From Sipunculus nudus (taxonomy: Eukaryota > Annelida > Sipuncula > Golfingiida > Sipunculidae), in the NCBI GenBank assembly GCA_026874595.1, contig CM049308.1:17854001-17918000 (forward strand): a stretch of DNA of 64,000 bases, written 5' to 3'. Made by a program: the position numbers and the translations under genes. The notes under the pieces were generated by a model, which made no database searches, was not told the DNA's origin, and saw only the letters and a list, made by a program, of their open reading frames with translations. This document shows positions 13,601 through 28,600 of the stretch, piece by piece. How positions within the stretch are numbered: position 1 is the stretch's first letter; each line of letters begins with the position of its first letter.

Positions 13601-16600
13601 CTTGCAGTTACTGATGATATAAGAATCTTGTATCGATGGATAGAATGTCACGTATTCCAAATAACACCATGCAGTCACCTATGGTATTTTTCAGTTCAAT
13701 TTTAATGATAAAGAAGTAAATCATATCATTCATTACTAATCATTAGGGATCATTTGATGGAAATTAATGATAGACAAAGATGCAGTTGATAATATTAATC
13801 TAGATTCCTACTGTGTCTAGTGTGTACATTGATATGAAATTAGTCCAAAATGAATTTATTACAGTTATTTTTTAATATAAATAAAAGCCATAAAACCAGG
13901 TACTTATGATCATTATTTAAATGTGTGAATTTTGTATATTCTGGATTCTCAACATCATTGTTTGGTGAAAACTGAATAAATACCAGACATGGTGCGAATA
14001 CTTTGTAATTGTATTTAAATACGAATATGATTATGTACTCCATTATAAAATTTCTTGCATAAAGAAATGGAATTCAGGTAAAAATGAAAGTATATGAATA
14101 CCAGTGCAAATACTTTCAAAATGTATTCATGAATGCATTCATGAATATATTCTTTAATATTATTTTAATAATCATTTCAGTTATATTTCATTTTAAAAAA
14201 TCATATGATTCTCTTGTTATTTTTAATAAAAATTATATTTGGGACAATATTTGTAATTTTTTTTAATTAATAGTTAAACCCTTATATATTCTGCTTATAA
14301 GTTATATTGCCAAGTCAAAATCTGTGTGACAATAGTACTCCATTTGTTAATAAAATAAATGAAATCAATCCTCTTCCCTGTCTCCAAAGGTACTATCAAA
14401 ATCATACATAAGCTAAACAACAACAACTCATATCACAGCTTATATTTATTACCACACAAAACCAGCATGTGCCTCATTTCTAAATAATATTTTTTTATCA
14501 TATATAACAGCTGAGCGTCGTGACCCATAGGTCCCTTGTTTTAACCACTCTGTTGCATTAGGTAATTACAAGGTCTTTAAACTGTTTTAAAAATTTGTTT
14601 GGAGGAATACGCAATACAAAATCTTAGAACAGACTTTGAGAAGATGTGGGTGGACTGTTGTGTTTGGTAAGGATGTCGTGTTAGCTGGTAACCCTTGGCA
14701 TTGTGCAGCTCCATTCCTGCATCATAACACCGTAGCTCTGTGAAATATTAATCAGACCAGTTCCTCCTGGCTGCCTCGAGGCACAGAGTTCCGTGCTTCT
14801 TTTTCACATATACACAGCATGAATATAAACAGTCCAAGCAGAACCGGAATTTCTACAGGCTTTTCGATTTATCGTCGTAAACTCAAATTTAGGAGACTGG
14901 TTCGTTGTCGCTGGGATGAATGTCCACAATATGTCAAATCATCAAGGTTTTTGTTTGATTGACGATGGCGGTGAAAAGAAAAAAAGTATGACAATGGGTT
15001 TAGGACGCCCTAGGCACCTGCGGCTGCCATCGCGAGGCTGGTCACGAGTAAGACCAATGATGATGGTTAGCATCTGCAACAGGAACCTCTGGTGCTTGGT
15101 TGATGAAGGTAATTTTATCTTTGAATTGCACTAGCTCCATAACTCTGCTGCAAATGAGCTTGTCTGATAGTCAGTTATTCGACGGTCCTCTTTTGCCAGG
15201 AATTCACCTGGTCCCAAGGGGAAAATGGGAATTACTTGAGCTCTCCCTTGTGGTCAATCATGTAAATTAAAACCTGAAAATTGATAAATTAAAAATAAAC
15301 CATAAGTGTTGCTTGTCATGGTGTATTAAGGTATTGTAATTTTTTAGTCATACATAAAACTTTGCCTCTAGATTCAGACTCTAATGAAATAGATATGGTA
15401 TATTGATTGCATTATATGAAAGGTACCTCTTATTTCACTAAATATATTAATCCCTTATTTATTTATTTTATTTGGTATAATCTAATTCCATTCTGTGAAT
15501 AATTATATCCTGTTTCCTATCAATATATAGTTTTTGACAGCTTCATCCACAAATCAATTTTGTTTTTAGTCACATGTATGTGATACCCTAACAGTAGTTT
15601 GTCATTGCTCTTAGTATCATTCTCCAAACTACAATCAACTGTTCCCTTTAGAAACTTGCAGGGAAACTTACCAATATTAATATGCTGATCCACAATAACC
15701 ATGTCAGATGACTGAGTAGTAGCTTTGTGATGTATCTTAAAAGAATGATATTTATAAATTTATTATTATGAAATTATCTGTGAAGATTTGAATGTAACAG
15801 AAATGTAGTAAAGCACTGGGACTTGTGTGATATATTGATATGTTTATGCCATATGTATCAACATTTAAAGGTATCTCAAGCTATAATGGAAAGATTCTTT
15901 ATTGTGTGGTATTTTTATTGATCAAGCACAGTGATGATACTTTGGGTGACCTAGATTGAGTTGATTTATGTCCAGTACAGCTGAGCTTCAGATCCAATGG
16001 GCCACTCATTAGCTCAGCTGACTATAAGTCATCTGAGCTATAGTCGTGGTCCATTGTCCGTCATCCGTCCGTCCATCTGTCTGTCCGTCCGTCCTTCTGT
16101 CCGGATGTCCGTCCGTAAGACTGGCATGTTTCAACACCATTGGACCTACGAATCTGAAATTTGCCATACAGTTAGATGTCCCCAAAATCTCCTACCATGC
16201 CGAAAATTGGGTTAATAGGACTTCGTTCCTTCGAGATATTAAGGAAAAACCTCAATTTTTTATTAGAAATCTATTTTTACACTTCAGGACTGCCTAATAT
16301 CAAAACCACTCATCTGGTTTTCTTCATATTTACCATAAATATTACTCTATATAGTATCTATTTACATGCCAGAAATTAAGTCAGTATTATTTAATTAAAA
16401 AAAGTTATGGGCCCAAACATAATGGACTTTGTAAAAAAATCAGGAAAGATATTTGGTCACTTAAGACCAAAAGTGTTAAAGGTAGGGACTTTTTTTCAGT
16501 AATACAACTTTAATTAATCAAAATTTAATTGTATACCAAAAATTAGATCAAAATCTGTTCAATTTTTTTATATATTGGCAAAAATATAAAATTGGTACCT

Positions 16601-19600
16601 TAAATTTTGCCCAACTTTGGCCACGGCACGTTTTTTTCCTGTAACTACTGTGGATTTAATTTTCACAGCATGTACACATAAGGATTTAATCTGTTAAAAT
16701 CTGAAATTTGAAAATAAAAGCTGCAAAATTAGGCTAGTTATTGAATTTTTTTTAGGCTCTTGTTGTATTCCCTTACATTGTCAAGCAGTCCACTTTGATG
16801 ACTGTAGGTCATTCAGTGCACATCTTTATCCTCCCCAGGCTGTTGGCATAATGTTAGATGTCCCCAAAATCTCCTACCATACCAAAAATTGGGTCATTAG
16901 GACTTTGTTCCTTTGAGATATTAAGGAAAAACCTCCGTTTTCCATAAAAAAAAGCCATTGTTACACTCAAGGCTGCCTAATATCAAAACCACTGATCTGT
17001 TTTTGATCATATTTAGTATTCACATTCTTTCATACATTTTCTATGAACATACCAAAAATTAGGTCAGTATTGGGTATTATTTTGAAGTAACGGGCCAAAA
17101 TATAATGCAATTTTTTAAAAATCAGGAAATATATTTACTCACCTAACATGAGAATTGCTGAACCTAGAGACTTTTTATCAAGAATATAACTATATTTAAT
17201 CAAGATTCAATTGTTTACCCAAATTTAGATCTGAATTTTGCAAATTTTTCAGGTTATAAGCATAAATAAATAATCAATACCTTAAATTTTGTCCAACTTT
17301 GGCAATGGCACGTTTTTCCCTGTAAGCACTGTTGATTTAATTTTCACAGCATATATACATAAGGATTTAATCTTTTAAAATCTGAAATTTCAAAGAAATT
17401 GATTGGAAAGAATAGCTTTTATTCATGTTTTCATTCACCATGTCAAGTGTTGTTTACATCTAGCCCACCTAGTAGTACAGCCTTCATTTGCATTATGTAA
17501 CCCACCTCAGGCAGCTTGCCTTGGCTCAGCTTGGCCACTTCCAGCAGGCTTCCCCTCTGCCCTGCACTCCCCCCCCCCCCAAGATGGTGCATAAACTAGA
17601 TGAATGTTATTATTTTCTGTATTTGATTCATTCTTATTCTAGGCTATGCTAGATTTTAGATTTTGTATTGTACCACCAGGGTTAAAATGATTAAAGTGTA
17701 CATTTAATTGTGTCCACAAAGTGGTTTATTGCTATGAAAGTGTGGATGTTCATCAGATAAGTAATTCCTAACTTCAGAAGAGTAAAAACTTCACCAGGTG
17801 TGAAATTGACTATTATACCAGTAATAAATTAAAACTGGGATAGTAATTAGCACAATGATATTGTTTGTCCCTCATTCAACCAACAGTGTGTATACTTTAT
17901 TTGAAAAGATGTTTTATTTTATCAAATTTACTGAATCTTTTATTTTATTTTGGTGAATAAAAATTAAGAATGTACTGAAAACTCCAATGTGCGAAACTTT
18001 TTGATAGTGATTCAAGAAATATTCTTGTAGATGCCATGTTATGGCATTATTTTCTTTTAAATTCAGTTTAAACATTTATGATTTAAAAATAATAAAATAT
18101 ATGTGTATGCATAATATGACCCAATATGAGCTACACTCTATATATAATGATTGCAACTTTTGCAACAATTCTAATATTTTAATTTATATTTTCAGTATTT
18201 TTTAATTAAAAATTTATAAAACCTGTAAATAAAAAAAATGATTCAGATAAAAACTTCTTAATGGAAAAAGTGGATATGCTAATAAAATAGGCTTATATAT
18301 AAACTTAAATGCATTATTCCCTTGAAAGTGAAATAAAGGTATTAGTCCATTCTGTCCACTTGCCTGTCCATCTGTAAATTTTCATATGCATCACAGTATC
18401 TCAAAACTTTTACTGTTTTTCTTCATGACAGTCTTGTCAGAGTATTAGTTTGCAATCATATATTTAGAACTTTACTATAACCAAGTAGGAGGGCCCCTTT
18501 CCTCTTAGCGTTTCATATTCTTATATAAATGAAAAACATTACAATAGAATATTTCTACATCCACCTTTGTGCTGCCTTCACTTTTCCCTTCTCCAAACCC
18601 CATCCCAAAGTCAGCCTCAGTAAGCAAGAACAAGATGAATCAGATATATTCATACTTTAATATTTTGTATAACTATTCGTCCATAGGTACCTATGTACAT
18701 GCCAGAAATTATGTCAATATTGTGTAATATGTAGACATAGTGGGCAACACAGTAATGTACCTTGTCAAGACTAAAGAGATATTGTGTCATACAGTCACAA
18801 ATTCATAAATCACTTCATCAGCATAGTTAATCATAACATCATATCTGTCAAATTGAAAGCTTGCTGACTACCATACACTTTAGATCCTTCAACAAATAGC
18901 CTTATCATCATTCTCCTACTGCTTATTACTGCTGTCATTGCATATATATTTGCTCAAGTATATCACAATTTTCAACCCCGCCTAAATAAATAAAAAATAA
19001 ACCACTATATTTTACTCTATTAATCCATCAGTCAGGTAATTTCATTAATCATTTACTCACATATAACATTACATTCCTTTATAATAGCCCAACATGTCCA
19101 TGATATTCATCAGCTTTATTGACTTGATATAGTATCACAGTGGAGAAACATTTATAGTCCAATCAAGATCAGCTGAGCACCGTGACCCTTGGGTCCCTTG
19201 TTTTTGTTTAGCTGTACTGTGTTAAAATATAAACATACTGCTGTAGCTGAGCATCATGGTCACTTGGTCACTAGTGAAATCACATGAGACTTTTTTACGT
19301 GCATTTCCCAAGGATGTGATTATCAGGGTTAGTATTTGGCTATGTTTGTTGGATGGTCTGTTACTCACCAAGTTGTAGACAAGCTATTTCCCTCCATTTC
19401 AGTCAGCTTTCTGTATGAGTTTTTCTTCCACATGCATCAACATGACTATATTGTTTATTGTAAACTTGTGCACATGTTTGTACTATTCAAGATAACTTTC
19501 TCTCTTTCTTTAACATTTTTTCCTTAAGTTAAACTTTTCCTTCAACAAGTGAGTGTCTAGAACCTGGTGCTGCTGCCATTTTGATGGATATGAAGGAAAA

Positions 19601-22600
19601 TGGAAAAACAACTCTCTTTAAATAAAATTTATAAACTAAACTTGAATTCTTACAATTCATTTCATCTCAGCTGAATTTCTGCCAAATCAAGTGTTTACAT
19701 TAAAATATTATTAAATGACATCTACATGGAATAAATTACAACAAAGTTTGAAGAGACTTTCAAGGTATTTCAAATCAAATAAACTGGACTTAAACCATGC
19801 AGCCATTATTATTATTATTATTATTATTATTAATTTGCTTCATTAAGATGGTGGTGTACTTCTATAACTGCTGAGCAGTGGTAGCATGGCTGCCAGGAAA
19901 GGTTACTGTACTCTGCTATTCAATGAAACATTCTTATATTGTGTTCTTCAGATCGTTCACCAGATGGCGAATCAGATGACGAGGAACCCCCTGAGGAGTA
20001 TGCATCTACAGATGAAATGAGCGATAGTGAGCCAATCACACGCAGCCGACCTAGAAAGTCGGCACGGAGTCAACTCCGACCCTTCCTGTCCAGAGTGAGT
20101 TTATATCTCTCACATTTCTCACAAAGTAGCCTTGTTCTTGGTACCTGACAAACTAATTTAGTCAGTTATAAATATAATCAGAAGACCCTTTTGTAGAGTA
20201 CATGACATAAAGATGATATGAAAGTAAAAAATTTGAAAACACACCAACAGAGGGGAAATTAAAAAAAAATTTGATTTACACCATGACTTGCCTTTTAACA
20301 TTTTAGTCCCTTCAACAACTGATTAAATACTGCCAGGCCATAGACAGTTGAAGCATTCTTAAATATTCCATTATGATTTTATCTTTTTATCAATTATATT
20401 TTATAATCAAATAGATGGGAGAGTTTTGTATCATACTGAAGTGTAACATACAGTGACTGTAATGAGCAGTAAAATTTTCTACTGATAGTGGTCTCGTTAG
20501 TTCCAGATAACACTTGTTTAAATGCATTAAGTTCCAAGTGGTTTGGAATCCTTTACACCTGTTTCTTTACTAGGAGTTTGCTTTCCTCACAATGGCCTGG
20601 ATTAAAAACAGAGACACTGAAGTTTTCTGTAGATGTATTCGTTTTACAAAATGCAATAAATCTTGATCTTCTAAAAACAATATGGAGAAATGCTCAGATC
20701 ATTTGGGAATCAGTACTTGTGTAACAATGCATCACTTAATCGATGCATCAAATTACAAATCTCGAGTAAATTGTTATTGATTCAGAACCTTTATTAATTT
20801 GTGTTGATTATTATTTTAAACATGCACCACCCAAAAACCCTCAATGAGCTGCCAGCTTTGAGGGAGCACACGATGATGTCAAGGTTTTTTATTGTGTAAG
20901 TGCTCAAGATATAGTTTCAACCCTTGCGAGTTTCTTCGTTTGATCTTTACAAGAACATCCAAGGCAAATCTGTGAAATCTCAGTCAGACTTGGGTTCAAA
21001 CATAAACCCATTTGTATGTGGTGCAAATATCCCTGAATGTCCTAGTCCAAAAAATTCCTGCCCAAAACGTCTGTCCAATATATAATTTAGTGCAGTTATG
21101 TATCACTTGCAGCCCTACCATCCATATCAACACTTGATAGTAAAGCCTGCCAACACAGCCTCTTCTAAAACCAGTAAAAATGATGGTGTTAGTGCATTAT
21201 TTATGATAGACATTAGGCAAGGTTTTACTTTACATTGGCACATAGGACTTAAGCTAGCATTTCATATATATATATGTCAAGGCCCAGAATGTGATCTGGA
21301 CGGATCTTAGATCTGTCCAGCCCAAATTGCAATCACAGTTCAGGCCGGCCCAAACTGTGATCACATTCCAGGCTGGCCAGATCTTAGATCCATTCAGCCC
21401 AGATTGCAATCGCAGTTTAGTCCAGCCCAGATTGCAATCCTGTCTTTCTTGCTTCAGGATCACAATCTGGGCTGGCAGATCTAAAATCTGGCCAGCCTGG
21501 ATTGCGATCAAAGTTTGGGCCGGCCTGAACTGTGATTGCTATTTGGGCTGGACAGATCTAAGATCCGTCCAGATCGTGGTAGTAGTATGCATATGAGGTA
21601 TGTATGCTTATGCATCTAGAAAACTGATGCTTGTGATTCCACTTATGCAAATGCTCATGCCACATGAATGCTACAAAACTTGGGATATTGTAGATCCATT
21701 CAGCCCAGATTGCAATCGCAGTTTAGTCCAGCCCAGATTGCAATCCTGTCTTTCTTGCTTCAGGATCACAATCTGGGCTGGCAGATCTAAAATCTGGCCA
21801 GCCTGGATTGCGATCAAAGTTTGGGCCGGCCTGAACTGTGATTGCAATTTGGGCTGGACAGATCTAAGATCCGTCCAGATCGTGGTAGTAGTATGCATAT
21901 GAGGTATGTATGCTTATGCATCTAGAAAACTGATGCTTGTGATTCCACTTATGCAAATGCTTATGCCACATGAATGCTACAAAACTTTGGATATTGTAAA
22001 AGGATGTGAGATTTGAGAAGTCATCTATCAGAGAAATACCCTATCACTGACGTTAGTGTGTGGATTATATAACAATGCATTTACTATTTCAGTTGCTACA
22101 GTGAGCAATTGAAAACATGCTGCATACGCATACTTATATGCACATACATATTGCATATGCATATATATGGAATCACTCCAAGAGAATAATACGTGTCTGA
22201 ATCCTAACTGCATACTAATACATAACACATACATACTGCATACACATATGTGGAATGCCACCTGTATGCTGTATTGAATGACTGTGTGTGACTCCCACCT
22301 CACTGTACGATTCCTCTTGTTGCACGACTCTCAGGCTGAATCCATGACAATGAGGCTCTTCCAGGTACCGGGTTCTCTCTCCGCATGGCACTCTAGCTTT
22401 TATACTTGTATTTATCTAATACTTGTCTGTGAACACCCATCTTTATAACATCAAGGCTAGCCACTTACCCATGGAGCAACAGTCCTTGGTTCAGGGGACA
22501 CTGGTGATGTCATCCATTTCTTAAATCCTGAATACAGCCGGATAATCTATTGTGGTTGGCTTCATATTTGCATGGTCAAAATATTGCAATTTCCACTTTT

Positions 22601-25600
22601 TCATTGTTTTGCAAGGGTACTATATTCATGATGTCTTAATACAAAAGACCTATACACAGAGAATAAACATAATGTGTGTGAATTAATTATATCAAATATT
22701 ATGTGCTCATAATTTTATTTACGAAAGATATTGTTCGTTAATGGCATACAAATGTAAAGATATAAAATGGTATCTTTTGATTATATAATGATATATTTTG
22801 ATTCACGATGTCAACTTTTTACTGTTCAACATTGTCTTTGATGATAGGACCTCTTATTCACGAAGGTTTTAATTTTGCGATAATTTGCCTTTTTGCGAAT
22901 ATCGCAAATCTGAAACCCTCACACACAAAATGACAACCACAGTATATGGCAGCTCTTATTCAATGACAGTGATACCCATATTTCAGATTATTTTGAGATC
23001 AAATTTCATAGAGGACATTGATGAGTAAAATTTGTTTAGGGCCTTCCCACGTCACCAAAAGATATCATTGTAAGATAAATTTTGGTAGGAGCTGCTGCCT
23101 GAGCCATACCCCTGCTTAAATGGGAAAACCAACAGTACCCTGGAACCTCCATTCCTAATTATAGATGCTTCATGTGTGATTTATTAAAGAAATATGACTA
23201 AATAACAAAGAATGGGGCCTTTGGAAAATCCCCGACTGATAGTTTTAGAGGTAGACATTTCATCCAATCAAATGTCAAAATATCTTTGATAAAAATTTAC
23301 CTATCCAGATAATCTCTGAACCAAAGGTTATTTAATGTAAACGGTAAGCTTGGGTGTTACAAAGATGTGACCTTACATCAGAAACTAACTTGTGAATAGG
23401 ATTGATTTGTATTTTTACTTCAGGTCTCATAACTATTCTATCATTATCATCTGTAGCATGCATGTATCATTTCGTATATATTATGCAGTGCTGTAGTACA
23501 GCTGTATTTGAATTTCTATTATTGCAGTATATATGAAAAATGTGTTCATAACTGAAATGTTTCTCTTCATTTGTCTAAGATATAATATCATTTACTATTA
23601 AATTACTGTAGCTCAGAAAGCAAATATTTTTCTCCTTGATTATGTTGTTTTTAAATTTTTTTTTTGTTTTTTAGCTCAGCTGACTATAAGTCATCTGAGC
23701 TATAGTCATGGTCCATTGTCCGTCGTCCGTCCGTCTGTCTGTCCGGATCTCCGTCCGTAAGACTGGCACATTTCGACATCATTGGACCTACGAATCTGAA
23801 ATTTGCCATACAGTTAGATTTCCCAAAAGACTCCTACCATGCCGAAAATTGGGTCAATAGGACTTCGTTCCTTCGAGATATTAAGGAAAAACCTCAATTT
23901 TTTATTAGAAATCTATTTTCACACTTCAGGACTAGTTAGTATCAAAACCACTCATCTGGTTTTCTTCATATTTACCATAAATATTCCTCTATATAGTTCC
24001 TATGTACATGCCAGAAATTAAGTCAGTATTATTTAATTTTAAAAAGTTATAGGCCAAAACATAATGGACTTTGTAAAAAAATCAGGAAAGATATTTGGTC
24101 ACTTAAGACCAAAAGTGTTTAAGGTAGGGACTTTTTTTTCAGTAATACAACTTTAATTGATCAAAATTTAATTGTATACCAAAAATTAGATCAAAATCTG
24201 TTTAATTTTTTTAAATATTGGCAAAAATATAAAATTAGTACCTTAAATTTTGCCCAAGTTTGACCATGGTGCGTTTCTTTCCTGTAAATACTGTGGATTT
24301 AATTTTCACAGCATGTTTTTGTTAGCATTTTGTCTGTAAACACCAAAAATGTGAAACAAGTTGATCAAAAACTGTAGATTTTATTCAAGTTTTCAAGCAC
24401 CATGTCACATCAAGTTTACATCAAGCTAGTGTTATGCAGTTTGCTAGAGCTCAGCTCCCCAGGTTCAGCTCTAAGTTCCTTAAATTTAGCATACAGTTAG
24501 ATGTCTCCAAAATCCCCTACCATGCCAAGAATTTTATCACTAGGACTTAATTCCTTTGATATATTAATGAAAAACTTCATTTTTCCATTAAAAACCCATT
24601 GTTACACTGTAAGACTGCCTAATATCAAAACCACTGATCTGACTTTGATCATATATAATTTACATATTTTTCTATACATTCGCTATGCACATGCCAGAAA
24701 TGATGTCAGTATTGCGTTATTGTTTTAAGTTATTGGCCCAAACATAATGCACTTTTTAAAAATTCAAGAAATATATTTACTCCCTTAACAAGAGGATTGC
24801 TGAAGCTGGAGATTTTTAGTCAGGGATGTAACATTATTTAATCAAGATTCAATTGAATACCAAAAATTAGTTCTGAATTTTTCAAATTTTTTAAGTTATT
24901 AGTATAAATATAAAATTAGTACCTTAAATTTTGCCCAACTTTGACCATGGCACGTTTGTTTCCTGAGAGCACTGTTGATATAATTTTCATATCATGACAC
25001 ATAAGGATTTCATCTTTGTAGTTTAGAAAGTTGAAAGAATTGGCCAAATATTGTAGCTTTTATTAATGTTTATATGAGACATTGTCAGACCCAGGCTTAA
25101 TCCAGCCCCTCTTCAGTCACCTGTATGTTGACCTTGTTGACCTTTCATCAGATTATGCATGCTTGAGCGAAGCATACACTGGGGCAGCCAGGCAGCTAAT
25201 GCCCAGCCACAGTTGATCCAGGTGTCCAACCCAACTCATTTAGTTGTTTTGAAAAACAACATAACAATAAACAATAAATTAATAATTTTGTATTGGTTTT
25301 TTATAACAAATTAAAGAAAAATATATAGAAAAGGAATTTGTTAGTTGATGAGTAACAGAAAATTAACTTTCAGTTACTGATGATGTAAGAATCTTGTATG
25401 GATGGATAGAATGTCAATGTCAATGTTATTCCAAATAACACCATGCAGTCACCTATGGTATTTTTCAGTGAAATTTTAATGATAAAAAAAAATAAATTGT
25501 ATTATTCATTACTAATCATTAGGGATCATATGAAGGAAATTAATGATAGACAAAGATGCAGTTGATAATATTAATCTAGATTCCTACTGTGTCTAGTGTG

Positions 25601-28600
25601 TAGATTGATGTGAAAGTAGTCCAAAGTTAATATATTACATTTATTTTTTTTAATATAAATAAAAGCCATAAAACCAGGTACTAATGATCATTATTTAAAT
25701 TTGTGAATTTTGTATATTCTGGATTCTTAACATCTTTGTTTGGCTAAAACTGAATAAATACTAGACACGGTGCGAATTCTTTGCAAATGTATTTGAATAC
25801 GAATATGAATATGTACTGCATTAAAAAATTTTATTGCATAAGAATGGGAATTCAGGTAAAAATGAAAGGATTTGAATACCAGTGCAGATACTTTCAAAAT
25901 GTATTCATGAATGCATTCATGAATATATTCTATAATATTATTTCAATAATCATTTCAGTTATATTATATTTTAAAAAATCATATATTTCTTATTATTTTT
26001 TTCTAAATAAAAATTATATTGGCACAATATTTGTTATTAAATTTTAATAAATAGTTAAACTCTTTTATAATATGTGCTGCTTATAAGTTATATGGCCAAG
26101 TCAAAATCTGTGTGACAATGAAATCAATCCTCTTCCCTGTCTCCAAAGATACTATCAAAATCATACATAAGCTAAACACCAACAACTCATAATAAAGCTT
26201 ATATTTATTACCACACAAAACAAGCATGTGCCTCTTTCCCAAATCATATTTTTTATCATATATAACAGCTGAGCGCCGTGACCCATGGGTCCCTTGTTCT
26301 TTTGAAATAGGAAATTTTAATTGCCTTCACATTTGCTCCTTAAAAATTCAAAAAGTTTCATATGTTTATGAATATATGAGGTAGCTTTTAGGTAGGTTTT
26401 TAGAAATTTTAGGTATCTGTCTAGTTTATGCCTCATTTATGATCTTCACTGAACTATTTTTAGCCATCTTAGAATATAGTGGTTATACACTGTAATCAGA
26501 CCAATGGGAGCATGGTATTGCATTGTGCATCCAGCTCCCAAGTTTTAAACCCATGACAGCCCACTCTCAGTGGTCAGATTACATTAGTTCTGCAACAGGG
26601 CCAAAAATCAGATCAACAAAACCAGAATTTCCCGGGTTTCAATTTGGAGCATGATGCACAGTATCATACCATGTGCTCATTAGTCTGATAACAATACTTT
26701 ACTCTGTGCCACCCCTTGTGATAAATCCCACGGAATCTTAGTATGCACAGAAGGGCTTAAAACCAAGTAGTTTCAGAATGGGAACAATGTTTAACTGCAG
26801 TGTTAGGAGTGTGTCATAGAGACGTTTTATGAAGGTTTGAATATGAATTGTATATTCAGAAAATCGTTCGTGCTAGTAAGAAGACTGACTATGCTGAAGC
26901 ATGCCAATGTCTTATCTGACAAGAACTTACCTAAGAGTCATAGAATGGTCAACCCCAGTGACCTGTGAATGTTTCAGCGTGCATGTGTGCCTTCAGCTGT
27001 ACAATTTAACAATTAGTATGCAGCAGTTTTGGTCTAGCTTTATGTACATATATACATAGTGTATGGTGCAGTTATCTTTTCACTATTTACTCAGTGCTTT
27101 TGATATTACTGGCTTATTTATGCCAGTTGAATATTTTTATGCATCATCTTTCACGTTTTATCTCTGGAATGTTTATCATCTTTTCCATTTTTGACTACCC
27201 AAAGTACTTTAATTGAAAAAAAAATCAGCTTTTCCAATTTATCCTGGAGAGAACAGCATGTGAAGCACTTAAATGTCTCATCAGATATTTGTGTTGGTTC
27301 TTTGCAAGAATAAAGAAGGTATTAGTTTACAACAGTTTCCAACTGAAAAAGAAGTAAAGCCTGTGAAAGATCATGGAGAAGTTGGTGGTTTCTGGCCTAA
27401 ACTAATGGAAACATGTTTAAAAAATTTTCATTTTGAGAGAGAAAGTCACTTTTCTGCTGATGATTTTATGGTAAATGTTATTTGTTTTAGCAACGAAATT
27501 TGAAACAGAGGTTCATCGCTCTCCTGAAAAGGTTCAAGGTCACAGAAGAGGTAAGTACGGCATTTTGAGATACAGGGGACAAACTGGGGAGGGGGCATCT
27601 AGAAAGGGCCATGTATGTACATCTTACTTTAAGATTGTTTAAGAATCAATATAAAGTAAACAACTGATGGTTGTTAAGTCATGATATGGGGTGCAAAGAT
27701 TACTTGACAGAATCTGTATAAAAATACAATGTGGTCTTCTAGACACCAAGATCTTTCGTTCCAACATGTCAGCAAAACAATCGGCTCTTAGTCCTGTTGA
27801 ATACAACTGGACTCATATACCTTTACTAATACTTATAAGTTGCAAAAAATATATGCACTGAAATTTATTAGAATTTTAGAAAATGTTACAATTTTCACCT
27901 TTAATTCATGATATTTGATTTTCTGATAGTATATAAATTGCTTCTTCAGTTATCTCATTCCCTCATAGAAATATCAAATTTCTCTTGAAAAATCATGCAA
28001 ACATTTTACAGCTTCACACATTGTGACAAAGGATATATGCATAATACAGAAATTATTATCCTGCAAAACTTAGAATTTTTTTTTTTTAAATTAGGATATT
28101 CAGTAATCTTGGGTAACTTTTTTTCCACTATGAACTTTAAATGGACAGATTTTCTTTGAAGTTATGAAGTTTTGTCCTATTATTTTAATCAGATTCTTTA
28201 TAAGTCATGGAAATTTAGTATTTATAGAGTAATGAACTCTGTATAACATACATGACAAATATACCAGCCAAAAAAAAGTTTGGGAAACATCACCTCGAAG
28301 AAGTCTATTTGAATAGGCAATATTTTCTTAACAGCCTTGTAGTATTTTTTATTATTCTTGTTTATAATTGTCATTAAACTTTTGAAACAACCAGTGATCT
28401 TGACTTTGTCTTGAGTGACATCTGGTGGCTGTTTCAGGCATTAGATTCAGAAGAACAAGGTGAGGAGTTAGGGGATCAGCCAAACCCACAGGAGATTGAG
28501 GAGCTGTTTGACGAGCTGGAAGATCTGAGTGACAGTGGACCAGAGATGGATACAATATCTGTTCTCTCCACCCCAAAACCAAAGCTCAGGTAATGTGCAT

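Noticed and set aside
21254-21902. Overlapping ORFs on both strands with near-identical Trp/Gln-rich peptides
   Set aside because: The identity is forced by the inverted repeat and its duplication; no coding evidence.
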